Positions 45,745-55,814 of a DNA stretch of 64,000 bases are shown here, one piece after another. The notes beneath the pieces were generated by a model. That model made no database searches. It saw nothing but the letters and a program-made list of their open reading frames with translations, and was not told the origin of the DNA. This DNA is from Symbiodinium natans (lineage: Eukaryota > Sar > Dinophyceae > Suessiales > Symbiodiniaceae). The stretch is from positions 450,837-514,836 of the forward strand of contig CAJNDS010002259.1 in assembly GCA_905221605.1 (NCBI GenBank), in the 5' to 3' direction. The stretch's first letter is position 1; each line of letters opens with the position of its first letter. A program made the position numbers and the translations under genes.

Positions 45745-45889
45745 GTGCGTACTTTAGGGTTTAGGGTTTAGGGTTTAGGGTTTAGGGTTTGCTAGGCAGC
45801 TTGCGGTGTAGGAGTTAGTGTGCAGGGTCGCTGCATGCAAACGCCCTAAAGGCTCTAGAATTTGACTTTTGGCATATGCTCAGGGCACA

Positions 45890-45980
45890 AGATGGTATGG
45901 CGCTGCAGTTTGCAGCAACGGTGGCCGCGCAAAGCACCCACAGCAAGTTCTTGAGGTTGAGCACGCAGCAAGAAGACTGA
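45890..45980 (+). CDS. Candidate terminal exon, unassigned
   Basis: After ATGCTCAG; one frame reads AQDGMALQFAATVAAQSTHS then KFLRLSTQQED and TGA; a second frame is also open. Could be the 3' end of a gene containing 45538-45744. Confidence 0.28.
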
Positions 45981-46089
45981 GCTAGCCTAGTCTTCCGAAG
46001 CAGACGGTATAGGGTTTAGGGTTTAGGGTGTCGGGTGTAGGGTTTAGGGTGTCGGGTGTAGGGTTTAGGGTTGTAGCAGGCTCGTTTGA

Positions 46090-46740
46090 TCACAGGCCTT
46101 TCCAAGTAAGCCGAAGATCAGCGAACATGCGTTGAGAGCCCAACGTCAGATTGCTTATGACTGCCTCAGCACTCGACACATCCGCAGCAGCCTGAACGTG
46201 CTATCGGGGTTGTAATAATTTAATTTCTGATAGTATTCCCTTAAACCCCTTTATGAGTATACTGAGATACCCCCCAAAACCCTGTTAAATTATTCAGGCC
46301 CCTATAGTAGGCATGGAGGCAATGCATCAACCTCAGGATTGCAGTTCCACAGGGTGCATATCTCTTGACTTTTTTCCAATGCGCAGCAACGCATTTCAAT
46401 GGGCCTGTCCAAGGCTGCAGGGGCTGCGCTGGTCATGTCCGAGCGAATGATGAGCTAGCACAAAGTTCAGATGTCGACACGACAACCTCAATCTCCGCAG
46501 GAAAATTTTGCGGCGCGCTTCGGGTCCCAAACACAGGTTGTGGAAATTGGGGTTCATGGGCTCATGCTGTGGACAGCATCCTCTCTGCACAGAGGCAAGC
46601 CTTCGCCAAGTATGATTTACTGTAGATGTTTGAGCAAAGGAGGTGCCTAGAGCATCTCTGCAAAGGACTTCTGTTCGGGGTTTCAAGGGGCCTTGGATTG
46701 GTCCGGGAAATTGCCAGTCCAGACCGCAGCCGAGTGTGGG
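46090..46740. other. Unique segment, coding status unclear
   Basis: 650 bp free of telomere repeat apart from an AT-rich interval (46205-46290). A plus frame 46365-46625 and a minus frame 46396-46686 overlap, and a spliced reading from 46390 (RISMGLSKAAGAALVMSERM, then MS and TAG) is also possible. I cannot choose between them. Confidence 0.35.
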
Positions 46741-47099
46741 TTTAGGGTAACCCTAAACCCTAAACCCTAAACCCTAAACCCTAATTTGGGGTTGAGGGCA
46801 CTCAAAACCAAACTGTCCGCGGCTGCTCGTTGCCGTAATCTCAGCCATTGCCTTCCGCGGAAGTGGCAAGGACATTCAGTAGATAATGTCAATAACTTGA
46901 ACGGGCTTAGGTTTCAGGATCTAGGGTTTCGAGTCGAACCCTTACGCCCGTAAGCTTCTAAACTGCCGAGCGCCCCAAGCCCTAAACCCCAAACTCCAAA
47001 CCCTAAACCCCAAACCCTAAACCCCAAACCCTAAACCCCAAACCCTAAACCCCAAACCCTAAACCCCAAACCCGAAACCAAAAGCCCCAAACCCTTCAG

Positions 47100-47193
47100 G
47101 GCAAGCAGCTGCGCACCCAGAACCTGGAGGGCTTGGAAGGGGAGACTGGACGTGTCTTCGCTGTTTGGGGAGACGCGCCCGGAGACCCAAAGG
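47100..47193 (+). CDS. Second LNG-like module, exon a
   Basis: Acceptor CCCTTCAG; frame GKQLRTQNLEGLEGETGRVF then AVWGDAPGDPK. A GA donor (AAGG|GAATGG) joins in phase to 47597. The L.GLEGETGRV core resembles the LNGEVG module at 6.6-8.6 kb; a weaker GT donor lies at 47202 at the edge of a TTTAGGG run. Confidence 0.42.
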
Positions 47194-47596
47194 GAATGGG
47201 GGTTTAGGGTTTAGGGTTTAGGTTTTAGGGTTTAGGGTTTTAGGGTTTTAGGGTTTAGGGCTTGGGGGGTTTAGTAGGGCTTTCAAGACTTCTAGCCCTG
47301 ACGACGTTTGTGGTCGCTTTAAGGTGCTTAGGGGGTGATCTAAACCCTAAACCCTAAACCCTAAACCCCTTTTGGAGTCTTCGGTTTGGTTTGGGTCTCT
47401 TGGGGCTAAGGGGGTGCAGGACTTTGGGGTTGAGGGCTTCAAGGTTTTGCGGGGGGGGGGGGGGATAATGTGCTGCAAGACGCACCTTTGGACGAGGGCT
47501 CTTTAGGGGTTTAGGGTTTAGGGTTTTAGGGTTTAGGGTTTGGGGTTTAGGGTTTAGGGTTTAGGGTTTAGGGTTTAGGGTTTAGGGTTTAAGAAG

Positions 47597-47679
47597 GATC
47601 CTTGGTCCTGTGCGAACTGCGCGAAGATGGAGAATCGGCAAAAGGACTGGAACTGCTTGACCAAGTGGACCAAAGCCAA
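47597..47679 (+). CDS. Second LNG-like module, exon b
   Basis: After TTTAAGAAG; completes G then SLVLCELREDGESAKGLELL and DQVDQSQ up to TGA; the true donor may lie before the stop (CAAA|GCCAAT). Another frame (DPWSCANCAKMENRQKDWNC) is open and cysteine-rich, so the choice rests on the join to 47100-47193. Confidence 0.38.
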
Positions 47680-47825
47680 TGAGGGCCCTTTGTCATGCAC
47701 GTACACCCAGAAGGCCACGTTTAGGGTTAGGGTTTAGGGTTAGGGTTTAGAGTTCAGGGTTTAGGGTTTAGGGTTCAGGGTTCAGGGTTTAGGGTTTTAG
47801 GCTTTAGGGATGTTTGCATGGACTG

Positions 47826-48035
47826 GCCTCAGTACGAAAACTGGGCAGCGAAGAACAGAAGCCTGTCTTCTTTCTGAAGCCCTGGAACACTGGGAAGTGT
47901 ATGAGCGAAGCAATGCGGACCATAATTTCGGGGGCCGAAACGGCTTTGAGAAGCGCTTTGCAAGTTCCGGCTGACATGTACCGCCCGCGTGAGACAGAGG
48001 TGGGCACCCGAAAGAACAGGGGTTATGAGATGTAA
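47826..48035 (+). CDS. Candidate terminal exon, unassigned
   Basis: Non-repetitive; a frame through VFFLKPWNTGKCMSEAMRTI, ISGAETALRSALQVPADMYR and on to TAA at 48033. Globular composition. Other frames and a minus frame overlap it, and acceptor phase is uncertain. May be the end of the gene carrying the module at 47100-47679. Confidence 0.35.
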   Translation, partial: ASVRKLGSEEQKPVFFLKPWNTGKCMSEAMRTIISGAETALRSALQVPADMYRPRETEVGTRKNRGYEM

Positions 48036-48137
48036 ATGGAACATTATGTGATGTGTGTGGACCAGCTGACTCGTGAGAGTTCAGTTCAGTGACGTTCAAT
48101 GACTTGCAGAGTTGCAGCGCATGAGCTGTCTTGTAGA

Positions 48138-48160
48138 AAGAAAGAGAGAGAAAGAGAGCA

Positions 48161-48196
<36 letters not shown>

Positions 48197-48198
48197 CA

Positions 48199-48230
<32 letters not shown>

Positions 48231-48305
48231 AGACCAACGAGAAAGAGACAAAGAGAGAGACGGAGAGATAAGAGTGAGAGAAAGAGCGATGGAGAGTGAG
48301 AGATA
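48138..48305 (+). repeat. GA microsatellite
   Basis: AGAGAG-dominated purine tract with AAAG, CAAG and CGAG interruptions. Glutamate/arginine and serine/leucine frames here are artefacts. Confidence 0.92.
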
Positions 48306-48592
48306 TAAGTGATATAAGTCGTAAAGAAAAACCTAGAAAGGAACAACGGGACACATAGTGACCCTGAGCATGTCAGCCCTAAACTCCATAATTCCAAAAC
48401 CCTTCATAAGGGACAATCTGTGGTGGCACTTCCTCCTAAGAACCTGCCAGAAAACCCAAAAAAGCCCTAAACCCTAAACCCCATAAACCCTAAACACCAT
48501 ATACCCTAAGCCCTAAACCCCATAAACCCTAAACCCTAAACCGCTAACCCTAAACCCTAAACGGCCCAGACCCTAAGTCCCTCCGCTGCAAG

Positions 48593-48655
48593 GCGATGGT
48601 CCAGAGCGCAGCTGCTGGGAGAAATCGCCAAGGGCGCTCTGGATCGCACGATGGG
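48593..48655 (+). CDS. Candidate exon, unassigned
   Basis: Acceptor CGCTGCAAG|GCGATGG; frame RWSRAQLLGEIAKGALDRTM; donor GG|GTTTAGGG supplied by the adjoining telomere-type repeat. Confidence 0.33.
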
Positions 48656-49270
48656 GTTTAGGGTTTAGGGCTAGGGCTTAGGGGTTAGGGTTTTGCGTTT
48701 AGGGTTTGGGGTTTGGGGTTTAGGGTTTGGGGGTTTGGGGTTTAGGGTTTTGGGGTTTAGGGTTTAGGGGTTTAGGGTTTAGGGGTTTAGGGTTTAGGTT
48801 TTTAGGGTTTTGGGGGTTTGGGGTTTAGGGTTTGAGGGTTTAGGGGTTTAGGGTTTAGGGGTTTAGGGTTTAGGTTTTTAGGGTTTGGGGGTTTTGGGGT
48901 TTAGGGTTTGAGGGTTCTGGGGTTCAGGGTTTTGGGTTTAGGGTTCTGGGGTTTAGGGTTTTGGGTTCTGGGGTTTAGGGTTTGGGGTTTCGGGTTCTGG
49001 GGTTTAGGGTTTTGGGTTGAGGGTTTAGGGTTGAAGTTTTTAGGGTTTTGGGGTTTTGGGGTTTAGAGTTTCGGGTTTGGAGTTCAGGGTCTGGAGTTGC
49101 GGGTTTTGGGTTCTGGGGTTTATGGTTTTAGGGTTCAGGGTTTTGGGTTTTAGGTTCTGGTATGTGTGTGTAGGGTTGTGGGTTTTGGGGTTTAGGGTTC
49201 TGGAGTTAGGGTTCTGGGGTTTAGGGTTTTTGGGTTTAGGGTTTGGGGTTTTTGGGTGTAGGCTTGAGTT
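48656..49270 (+). repeat. Long degenerate (TTTAGGG/TTTTGGGG) tract
   Basis: 600 bp of interleaved TTTAGGG, TTTGGGG, TTCTGGGG and TTTTAGGG units. Open frames (repeating GFRVLGF) are artefacts. Confidence 0.9.
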
Positions 49271-49655
49271 CCGTCCATGGGTCTAATTGGGTCAGAGAAA
49301 GAAGATGCTGCACACGATACTGCTAGGCACCTTTCAAAATCTCCACAGTTGAGTGCCCGGGGTCTTTAGTGTCCCTAAACCCTAAACCCTAAACCCTAAA
49401 CCCTAAAACCTGAACCTCAAAATCCTGAGGTGACTGGGGCTTGTGCCGGGCCAACGTTGGAGCCACGGCCGCAAGCAGCTCACGCTAGGATTCCTGGAGC
49501 CAACCACCACTTCCCTCTCTCGGACCGTCTTTTTTTAGGATTTAGGGTTTAGGGTTTAGGGGTTTAGGGTTTAGGGTTTAGGGTTAGGGTTATGGCTTTG
49601 GGCCTTTTGGCTCTATAAAAACCCACATCCTCAACCCTCAACCGCATCGGCGCAG

Positions 49656-49707
49656 GGTGGCTACGGGGATGAAGTCTTAAGGGAAATCGTGTATGGCCCT
49701 ACATCGG
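49656..49707 (+). CDS. Candidate exon, unassigned
   Basis: Acceptor ATCGGCGCAG; frame GGYGDEVLREIVYGPTS; GT donor (TCGG|GTGTGC). Confidence 0.3.
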
Positions 49708-49946
49708 GTGTGCATATATGACCGTGTATATACGAACTTCTACTATAGCAACCCCACAACCCTGTTCTAATCATTATTGCCGCCACATTACACATAACAC
49801 AGACCGTTCAAGGTCCTGAGTCACCCCAAAGTAAGAACCCCCCCCCTCCCCCCCCCCTCCCCTCCCCCCAGCCTGTGTAAGCCAGGGCTTAGCCGTTAAA
49901 CCGTGGCAAGCAGCTCAACTCAATTCAGTTCAATTCAGTTGCGCAG

Positions 49947-50115
49947 GGTGCGAGCTGGGATGTGCATGCCACGCTTCCGCGCTTGCAGGCGCTGGGTTTG
50001 TCGAGCGTTTCTCGTGAACCTCGCCGTCCACTTTTGGTAACGTCTCGCACGCAGTTTTCTGCTTCATTCATGAGGGAGGACCGTAGCAGAGCAATGTGGG
50101 GCAGTTGGGACCCCC
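49947..50115 (+). CDS. Candidate exon, unassigned
   Basis: Acceptor TTGCGCAG; frame GASWDVHATLPRLQALGLSS, VSREPRRPLLVTSRTQFSAS, FMREDRSRAMWGSW before a C/T homopolymer region. Two minor frames also open at first. No family recognised. Confidence 0.33.
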
Positions 50116-50782
50116 CCCCCCTCCCCCCCCCCATAAACCCGTGCAAGGGTCGCCCCCTTAGGGTTTGGGTTTGGGTTTAGAGTTTAGGGTTTAGGGTTTA
50201 GGGCTACTCATAAGCCGAGGAGACTTGACGTCGCCTCCCGCCCAGCGATGGGCTCACACCAAGGTGCTGATGTTGCCTCCTTTAGGGGTTTTGTAGAGCT
50301 TTCGAGTTCTGGGTTGAGGACTACTTTGGGTTGTTGCTTTTTCCCGGACGTTAGTGCTCCAGGACTCTAGGGGCTTGGGAGGTAGGGATGCAGAGCTTTC
50401 GGTTTCTTTTGGGGCGTTGGGCTCCAGAATGAGTTTTGGGTGGGTTTCACGGAAGGATGTAAGCAGGTCAGACATCAGTTAGGGGCGCAGCTGTCAGGCT
50501 TCTTGTCTGATGGACCTGACGCCCAACGGTTCCCCTAAACCCCAACCTCATCCCTCCCCCCCCCATAGCAAGAACCCCCCCCCCATAGCAAGAAGACAAG
50601 TGGGGGGCTTCCGAAAGTAGGTGGGGTCCTTATTATTAGGGCATCCTAATATTTTGGCGACTGTATTAGGGGTCCCTTATTCTCGCAAACCCTCAACCCC
50701 ACCAAACCCCAAACCTTGAGATGATCCTAATAGTCCTTAGTAGGGATTATAGACCTCACCCTAAACCCCAGACGCTAGCACC

Positions 50783-50876
50783 TAAACCCTAAACCCTAAA
50801 CCCTAAACCCTAAACCCTAAACCCTAAACCCTAAACCCTAAACCCTAAACCCTAAACCCTAAACCCTAAACCCTTT
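50783..50876 (-). repeat. CCCTAAA array
   Basis: Thirteen perfect units. Confidence 0.95.
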
Positions 50877-50908
50877 GCTTTCGTAGACCCCCCCCACATG
50901 TGAAGAAA

Positions 50909-50991
50909 ATGGCGTGGCAGGGGCGGCTCGCCTTTGCTCCTATCACGGCCGCGGGCTCGGAAGCTTCAAGCGGGTTGAGCTTGCTCTACGG
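50909..50991 (+). CDS. Candidate exon, possibly with start codon
   Basis: ATG at 50909 in AAGAAAATGG; frame MAWQGRLAFAPITAAGSEAS, SGLSLLY; GT donor (TACGG|GTGTGA). No family recognised. Confidence 0.33.
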
Positions 50992-51554
50992 GTGTGAAGT
51001 CTTAAGGGGCTCCCAAGCCCTATGGGATGGTTCGAACTTGAAACCCTCAGCCCTTAGCCCTAAGCCCTAAGCCCTAAGCCCTAAGCCCTAGACCCTAGAC
51101 TAGACCCTAAACCCTAAATTTCAGGCCTAGCGGCACGGGCCGGCCCCCGCCCCCCAAAGCACGAAACCTTGAACCTTGGCACTGTCTTCTCTTTCCCGTG
51201 TCTTTGTCCTCTCCTTCTCTCTGTCTCTCTTTCTCCTGCCTTCGCCCCCCCTCCCTCCCCCCCCCTCCGGCGCGCGCGCGCGCGCGCGCCGCGCGCGCGC
51301 GCGCGCACCCGCATCAGGAGCATCAGTGGGGTTGGTTTGGGGGCCTTAAAAGCATTCTATGCATGCGTTTTGCCTTCGAAAAACCTTCAGAAAACGCTGT
51401 AAACACGTGTTTTTGGGCTTGGGAAGCCTTTTGGGACCCAGGAAAGGGAGCATCATGAGCATCAGCGGCCTCCCCCAGGCCATCCAAAACCCCCTTAAAC
51501 ACGCCGATTGTATGTGCTTGAACGCTTGCGTGCCCACGAAACCCCCAAAAGCAA

Positions 51555-51586
51555 GACCCCGAATGCCCTTAAGGGCATTCGGGGTC
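51555..51586. repeat. 32-bp perfect palindrome
   Basis: GACCCCGAATGCCCTT followed by its exact reverse complement, loop-free; with one mismatch it extends to 40 bp (51551-51590). Confidence 0.95.
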
Positions 51587-52470
51587 CTGCTGTTCGGGTG
51601 TTTTGTAGGCAGAAGCCGTTCGAGCGCGTAAAATGAGCGATTTTAGGGGCGTTTTTACGTGGACCCACAAAACACTCGGTATTTACGAGGTTTTCTGCTG
51701 TTGGAACACCCCCCCAAACCGAGCATCATGAGCATCAGCTGGGTCTCTGGGCCGTGGGCCCGGACCCCCCCACGAAGCCCATGAGAAACGATGGCTCGAT
51801 GATGCGCCCGGACCCCGCGCATCAGCAGCATCAGCAGACCCCCCCCCGGACGTGGGTTTCGATGATGCGCACTTTGGGGGCGGGTCAAGGGCAACAGGGT
51901 GGGGGTCGGAGGCACGCGTGAAAAACCTCATAAAAACACGGTATTTACGGTGATTTCAGCGTTTTTCAGCGTTTTTTATTGCCTTGGGCCCGCGGGCCAG
52001 GGCTGCTGATGCTCATGATGCTCGCCTGGTTTTGGGCTTCCGGTACCCCCCCCAAACCTTGAAAAACGTGGTTTCGGCCTGGCGCGCGCCCCATGTGAAA
52101 AGCTAGGGCCGATGATGCGCGCCCGTGAGGGTTTAATGGGGTGCTGCGGGTGTTTTGTGGCCTCGGTTTTTCGTAAAAACCCATGGTTTTTACGAGGTTT
52201 TCGTGCTTTTCGCACCACCGCGTGTTGCGTCCCCTTGGATGCCGTTTTGGAGGCCTCCCGAAGGGCCCCGCGCGAATTTGAAGCAATTTTGGGCGGGGTC
52301 GGCGGCTCGGGCGCTCGCCCCTTAAAGCTAGCGCTTTAGTGCGACGCGGGCTCCGCCCTGGACCACGGGCGGCGCGGGGGCCGGATTTAGGAGCCTCCGG
52401 CTCAAGCCGCCGACCCCGCAGGAGAACAAGTTTAAGGTTTGGGGTTTGGTGATTTTGTTTGCGGTTCCTG

Positions 52471-52472
<2 letters not shown>

Positions 52473-52547
<75 letters not shown>
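52473..52547 (+). repeat. G75 homopolymer
   Basis: 75 consecutive G on the plus strand by count. Length is likely to be polymorphic or affected by sequencing. Confidence 0.9.
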
Positions 52548-52548
<1 letters not shown>

Positions 52549-52752
52549 GCGGGGCTCAAAGATGGGTTTTTTCCAAAAGAGCCCCTATGCCCTGTGCGAA
52601 AACGCCTATGGTCCATGAGTTTACGCGGTGTGGGTGGCCTGTTCCTCCACGGAAAAGCTGGCGGGGTACCCCCCCCCCCCGCGTTTTAGGGGGTAAGGAG
52701 GGAAAGAGGGAGGTTTTCACTTTTCCCATCCAACACGCCGCCAGGGTCGGCG

Positions 52753-52940
52753 GACCCTAAACCCTAAACCCTAAACCCTAAACCCTAAACCCTAAACCCT
52801 AAACCCTAAACCCTAAACCCTAAACCCGAAACCCGAAACCCTAAACCCTAAACCCTAAACCCTAAACCCTAAACCCTAAACCCTAAACCCTAAACCCTAA
52901 ACCCTAAACCCTAAACCCTAAACCCTAAACCCTAAACCCA
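52753..52940 (-). repeat. Long CCCTAAA array
   Basis: About 26 units with two CCCGAAA variants in the middle. Confidence 0.95.
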
Positions 52941-53431
52941 GCCTGCGCTTTCAAGGAGCCTCAGACCGTGCCCCGGTTTAATTGAGGTATATACTTGTTG
53001 GAGGGCTCCCTTTTATGAACTACAAGGTGTGTTCCTTAGTTTAGGCTTGTAGGGTTCAGGTGTATCGGTTTAGGGTTTAGGGTTTTCGGGTTTAGGGTTC
53101 GTAGAAATTGCATAGAGTTTTTGGGTCCCAAAAACCTTTTTTTGTTTCGGGATTTGGGTTTCTTGATGCTGCATGGATGGTCGGAGCTTCTTTGCACTCA
53201 GGAGATGACGGAAAGCGACTCAGCTGAGCTTGGGTTCCTCCCCCCAAGGGTTTGGGTTTAGGGTTTAGAGTTTAGGGTTTAGGGCTAGGGTTTAGGGTTT
53301 AGGGGCTAGGGTTTAGGGTTTAGGCTTTAGCGTTTAGCGTTTACGTAGGGTTGAGGGTTCGGGTTTGTAGGGTTTGTAGGGTTTAACCCCAGAGATCCCA
53401 AATACCCTCACCGCGGGCCACTAGCCCATAG

Positions 53432-54057
53432 ATGATGCATCAAGCGCTCTTCTTGGGCTTCCTTTTCTGGAGCAACACCCTAAGCCCTAAACCCTAAACC
53501 CTAAACAAGGCTTGGGGGTTTCAAGGGACATCCCTTGGAACCAGAAGACTGCCACAGCAGAGGTTATATGAGAGAGGCACAGCGCGAGATGAACCTGGCC
53601 CGCCAGACTCTACAGCACCTCGGCCGAAGCTTCTTCCCTGAACGCCGGAAAGGTTTAGGGTTCAGGGTTCAGGGTTTCAGGTTTAGGGTTTAGGGTTTTA
53701 GGATTTTAGGGTTTAGGGTTTAGGGTTTAGGGTTTAGGACCCTGAAAAGCCCCGACACCCTGAGAGAGCCCCTCTGCGCGCAGAAGTCCCCACATCATGG
53801 GCCTCGCAAAAGGCGCGCTTGAAGAGATGACCCGAAGCGCCCTACCGAAGCCTGAAGCCCGAGGGTGCCAACCCCTGCGTCCTCCTACGAACCCTCAACG
53901 CCAAACCCTAAAGCCTAGACAGTAAACTAACCCTAAACCCTGAACCCTCAACCCTAAACCCTGAACCCTGAAAGGGGATGCTGGGCTCGACCCCGGCGTT
54001 TACACTGAGGATGCACGGCGGTGCGTCGCGGGAGGCCTTCTCTTCGGCAAGCGCTAG
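53432..54057 (+). CDS. Possible small membrane or secreted protein, 4 exons, 84 aa
   Basis: Exons 53432-53471, 53563-53652, 53784-53825, 53975-54057 join in phase to 84 residues plus TAG. Exon 1 gives MMHQALFLGFLFW, a hydrophobic signal-anchor or signal peptide; exon 2 YMREAQREMNLARQTLQHLG and RSFFPERRK, a helical basic segment; exon 3 VPTSWASQKARLK; exon 4 DAGLDPGVYTEDARRCVAGG, LLFGKR. Donors: GC (TGGA|GCAAC), GT (AAAG|GTTTAGGG, a telomere unit), GA (AAGA|GATGAC); acceptors GCAGAG, GCGCAG, TGAAAG. No family recognised. Each join is permissive, so the chain is a hypothesis. Confidence 0.42.
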
Positions 54058-54460
54058 AAGCTGCTTCTCTTTTCTCTTTTGAGGGTTTAGGGTTTAGGGT
54101 ATAGGGTTTAGGGTTTAGGGTTTAGGGTTTAGGGGGTGGTTCAGAGTTGAGGGTTCAGGGTTAGGGTGTACGGGTTCTTTGGGAGGGGAAAGGGTTAAGG
54201 GTATTTGGGGTTATCGCGGTGTTATAGGGTTTCTGGGGGGTTTGGGGTTTAGGCGTTCAAGGGACTTAAAGGGGTTCAGGAATTTGGCCTAGGATCCCGA
54301 AGCCCGCTACTGCCAGGATGTGCGTATTTGAGAAATCCGAGAAACTACAAGATGACGAATACTCACCAAAAGGTAATCAGAGTAATCACGAACTGGAAAA
54401 AAACTTTTTGGGGTTCCTCAAGCTAACCCTGGTCTGCGGCCAATGCACAGCAACCAAACG

Positions 54461-54562
54461 GTGGTTTCCGAAATTAGGGGGTACCTTATGGGGGTCCTTA
54501 TTATAAAGGGGGTCCTATGACTTGGGGACTCTATGAGGGGTCCCTTATTTTCGTAAGCCCCC
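54461..54562. mobile_element. Family B element, copy 1 of a close pair
   Basis: GGTTTCCGAAATTAGGGGGT faces GGGTCCC-TTATTTTCGTAAGCC. Interior has GGTCCTATGACTTGGGGACT. Confidence 0.7.
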
Positions 54563-54710
54563 AGATCAAGCCACAGATCGTTGTAACAGGTCCTTACACC
54601 GAACTCCCTCTGCACGTCTTAGCCTGCCGAGGAACTCTGTTTTTTGTTCACCTGAACCCGAAGAAACTGTTAAAACCTATCGGCTTGGTTGATGAATCTA
54701 ACAGGGTCAT

Positions 54711-54761
54711 CTGGGGATTTGCGATATTGGGGGTACCTTATCTGTTATAATAATAATGATG

Positions 54762-54792
<31 letters not shown>

Positions 54793-54850
54793 GGGAATCC
54801 TATGACTTGGGGGGTCTACATTAGGGGTCCCTTGTGACCGTAAGCCCCCA
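54711..54850. mobile_element. Family B element, copy 2, with AAT microsatellite
   Basis: Same ends and the same interior ATCCTATGACTTGGGG as 54461-54562, but an (AAT) run of about 40 bp (54751-54792) lies in the left arm. In the same orientation 250 bp downstream of the first copy. Confidence 0.7.
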
Positions 54851-54934
54851 TTTGCTCCACGTGTCAGCTGCAAAGGGCAGGCGCGTCTCGAAGCCAGCGT
54901 AGGGATGTACTGTCTTCACGAAACCCTAAGTCCT

Positions 54935-55075
54935 AAGTCCTAAGGGTTTAAGGGTTGAAGGGTTTAAGGGTTTAAGGGTTTAGGGGTTTAGGGTTTAGGG
55001 GTTTAGGGGTTTAGGGGTTTAGGGGTTTAGGGGTTTAAGGGTTTAAGGGTTTAAGGGTTTAGGGGAAGCTGGTTA
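54935..55075 (+). repeat. GGTTTAAG / GGTTTAGG 8-mer array
   Basis: Sixteen or more 8-bp units, alternating blocks of GGGTTTAA and GGGGTTTA. An 8-mer offshoot of the telomere repeat. Confidence 0.88.
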
Positions 55076-55093
55076 GGAATTCTCAGGTAAGCG

Positions 55094-55197
55094 AGCCCAG
55101 GACTCGGGGTAGGCCCTTACTCCCCTTTCTGTTAGGGTGCGGGTTCTGCAGGCCCCTTTAAGCCGAAACGGCATTCCGAGGTTACTCTTGGGTCTAG
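55094..55197. mobile_element. Family A MITE-like element, diverged
   Basis: CCCAGGACTCGGGGTAGGCC at the left and CCGAGGTTACTCTTGGGTCT at the right; interior AAACGGCATT in place of GGGCACC. Confidence 0.5.
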
Positions 55198-55407
55198 TAC
55201 CCTAAACTTTAAACCCCAAACTCAGGGCCTAGGCCGCCCCCCTACGTTTGGGGGGCGGCGCTTAGGCGCAAGCCAACCCAGATCGCTCGCCCCCCTTCTG
55301 CAGCTCGGGGGTGGGTAGCACCCACTAGGGGGCCTCTGGCCAGGGGCCCCCTGGGACCCCCCTTTCTTTGCCGCCTTGGACGGCGTGGGATGGGAGGAAA
55401 GTGTTAG

Positions 55408-55473
55408 ATGGCCTTCCGCAGTCGGGCCAAAGCTGCTCTTCGCGCCTCACGAAGCTTTCGAGCTTGTTCCAAA
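55408..55473 (+). CDS. 5' exon with mitochondrial-presequence-like leader
   Basis: ATG at 55408 opens MAFRSRAKAALRASRSFRAC then SK, 22 codons rich in R, A and S without acidic residues, typical of an amphipathic mitochondrial presequence (family knowledge). GC donor (AAA|GCCTAA), phase 0. It may join to 56401 and 57499, both of which begin in phase 0. A minus-strand frame (LWNKLESFVRREEQLWPDCG) overlaps and is the alternative. Confidence 0.42.
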
Positions 55474-55814
55474 GCCTAACCTTCACAGCATCTACGCCTT
55501 CTCACAGCAAACCCCAAACTCCAAACCCTAAACCCTAAACTCTAAACCCTAAACCCTAGTCTAGGGGCTTTAACCCTAAACCCTAAAGCCTAAAGCCTAC
55601 AGCCTAAAGCCTAAACCCTAGTTAGGGCCAAACCCACGGCCAGGAGCCAGAGATGGAATCCTTACTGCCAGCGGTGCAAAGCCGGGAGGCCTCCATAGCT
55701 TTGGGGGTTTCGAGTTTAGGGTTGAGGGTTTAGGGTTTAGGGTTGAGGGTTTGGGGTTTAGGGTTTAGGGTTTACGGTTTAGGGCAGCGACGGTCCTCAT
55801 TAGGAGCTTACGAA

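Larger units (their letters stand above)
51110..52750. other. GC-rich block without telomere repeats
   Basis: 1.6 kb unlike its surroundings. Contains (CG) runs (51270-51306), six or more copies of GCATCATGAGCATCAG or its complement (51308, 51450, 51720, 51820, 51997, 52105), a hairpin palindrome (51555-51586) and a G75 run. Alternating phrases such as GTTTTTACG and TCGTAAAAACC recur. Frames exist on both strands but none is favoured. Confidence 0.6.

Noticed and set aside
48656-49286. Frame repeating GFRVLGFRV
   Set aside because: Translation of degenerate TTTAGGG/TTTGGGG repeat.
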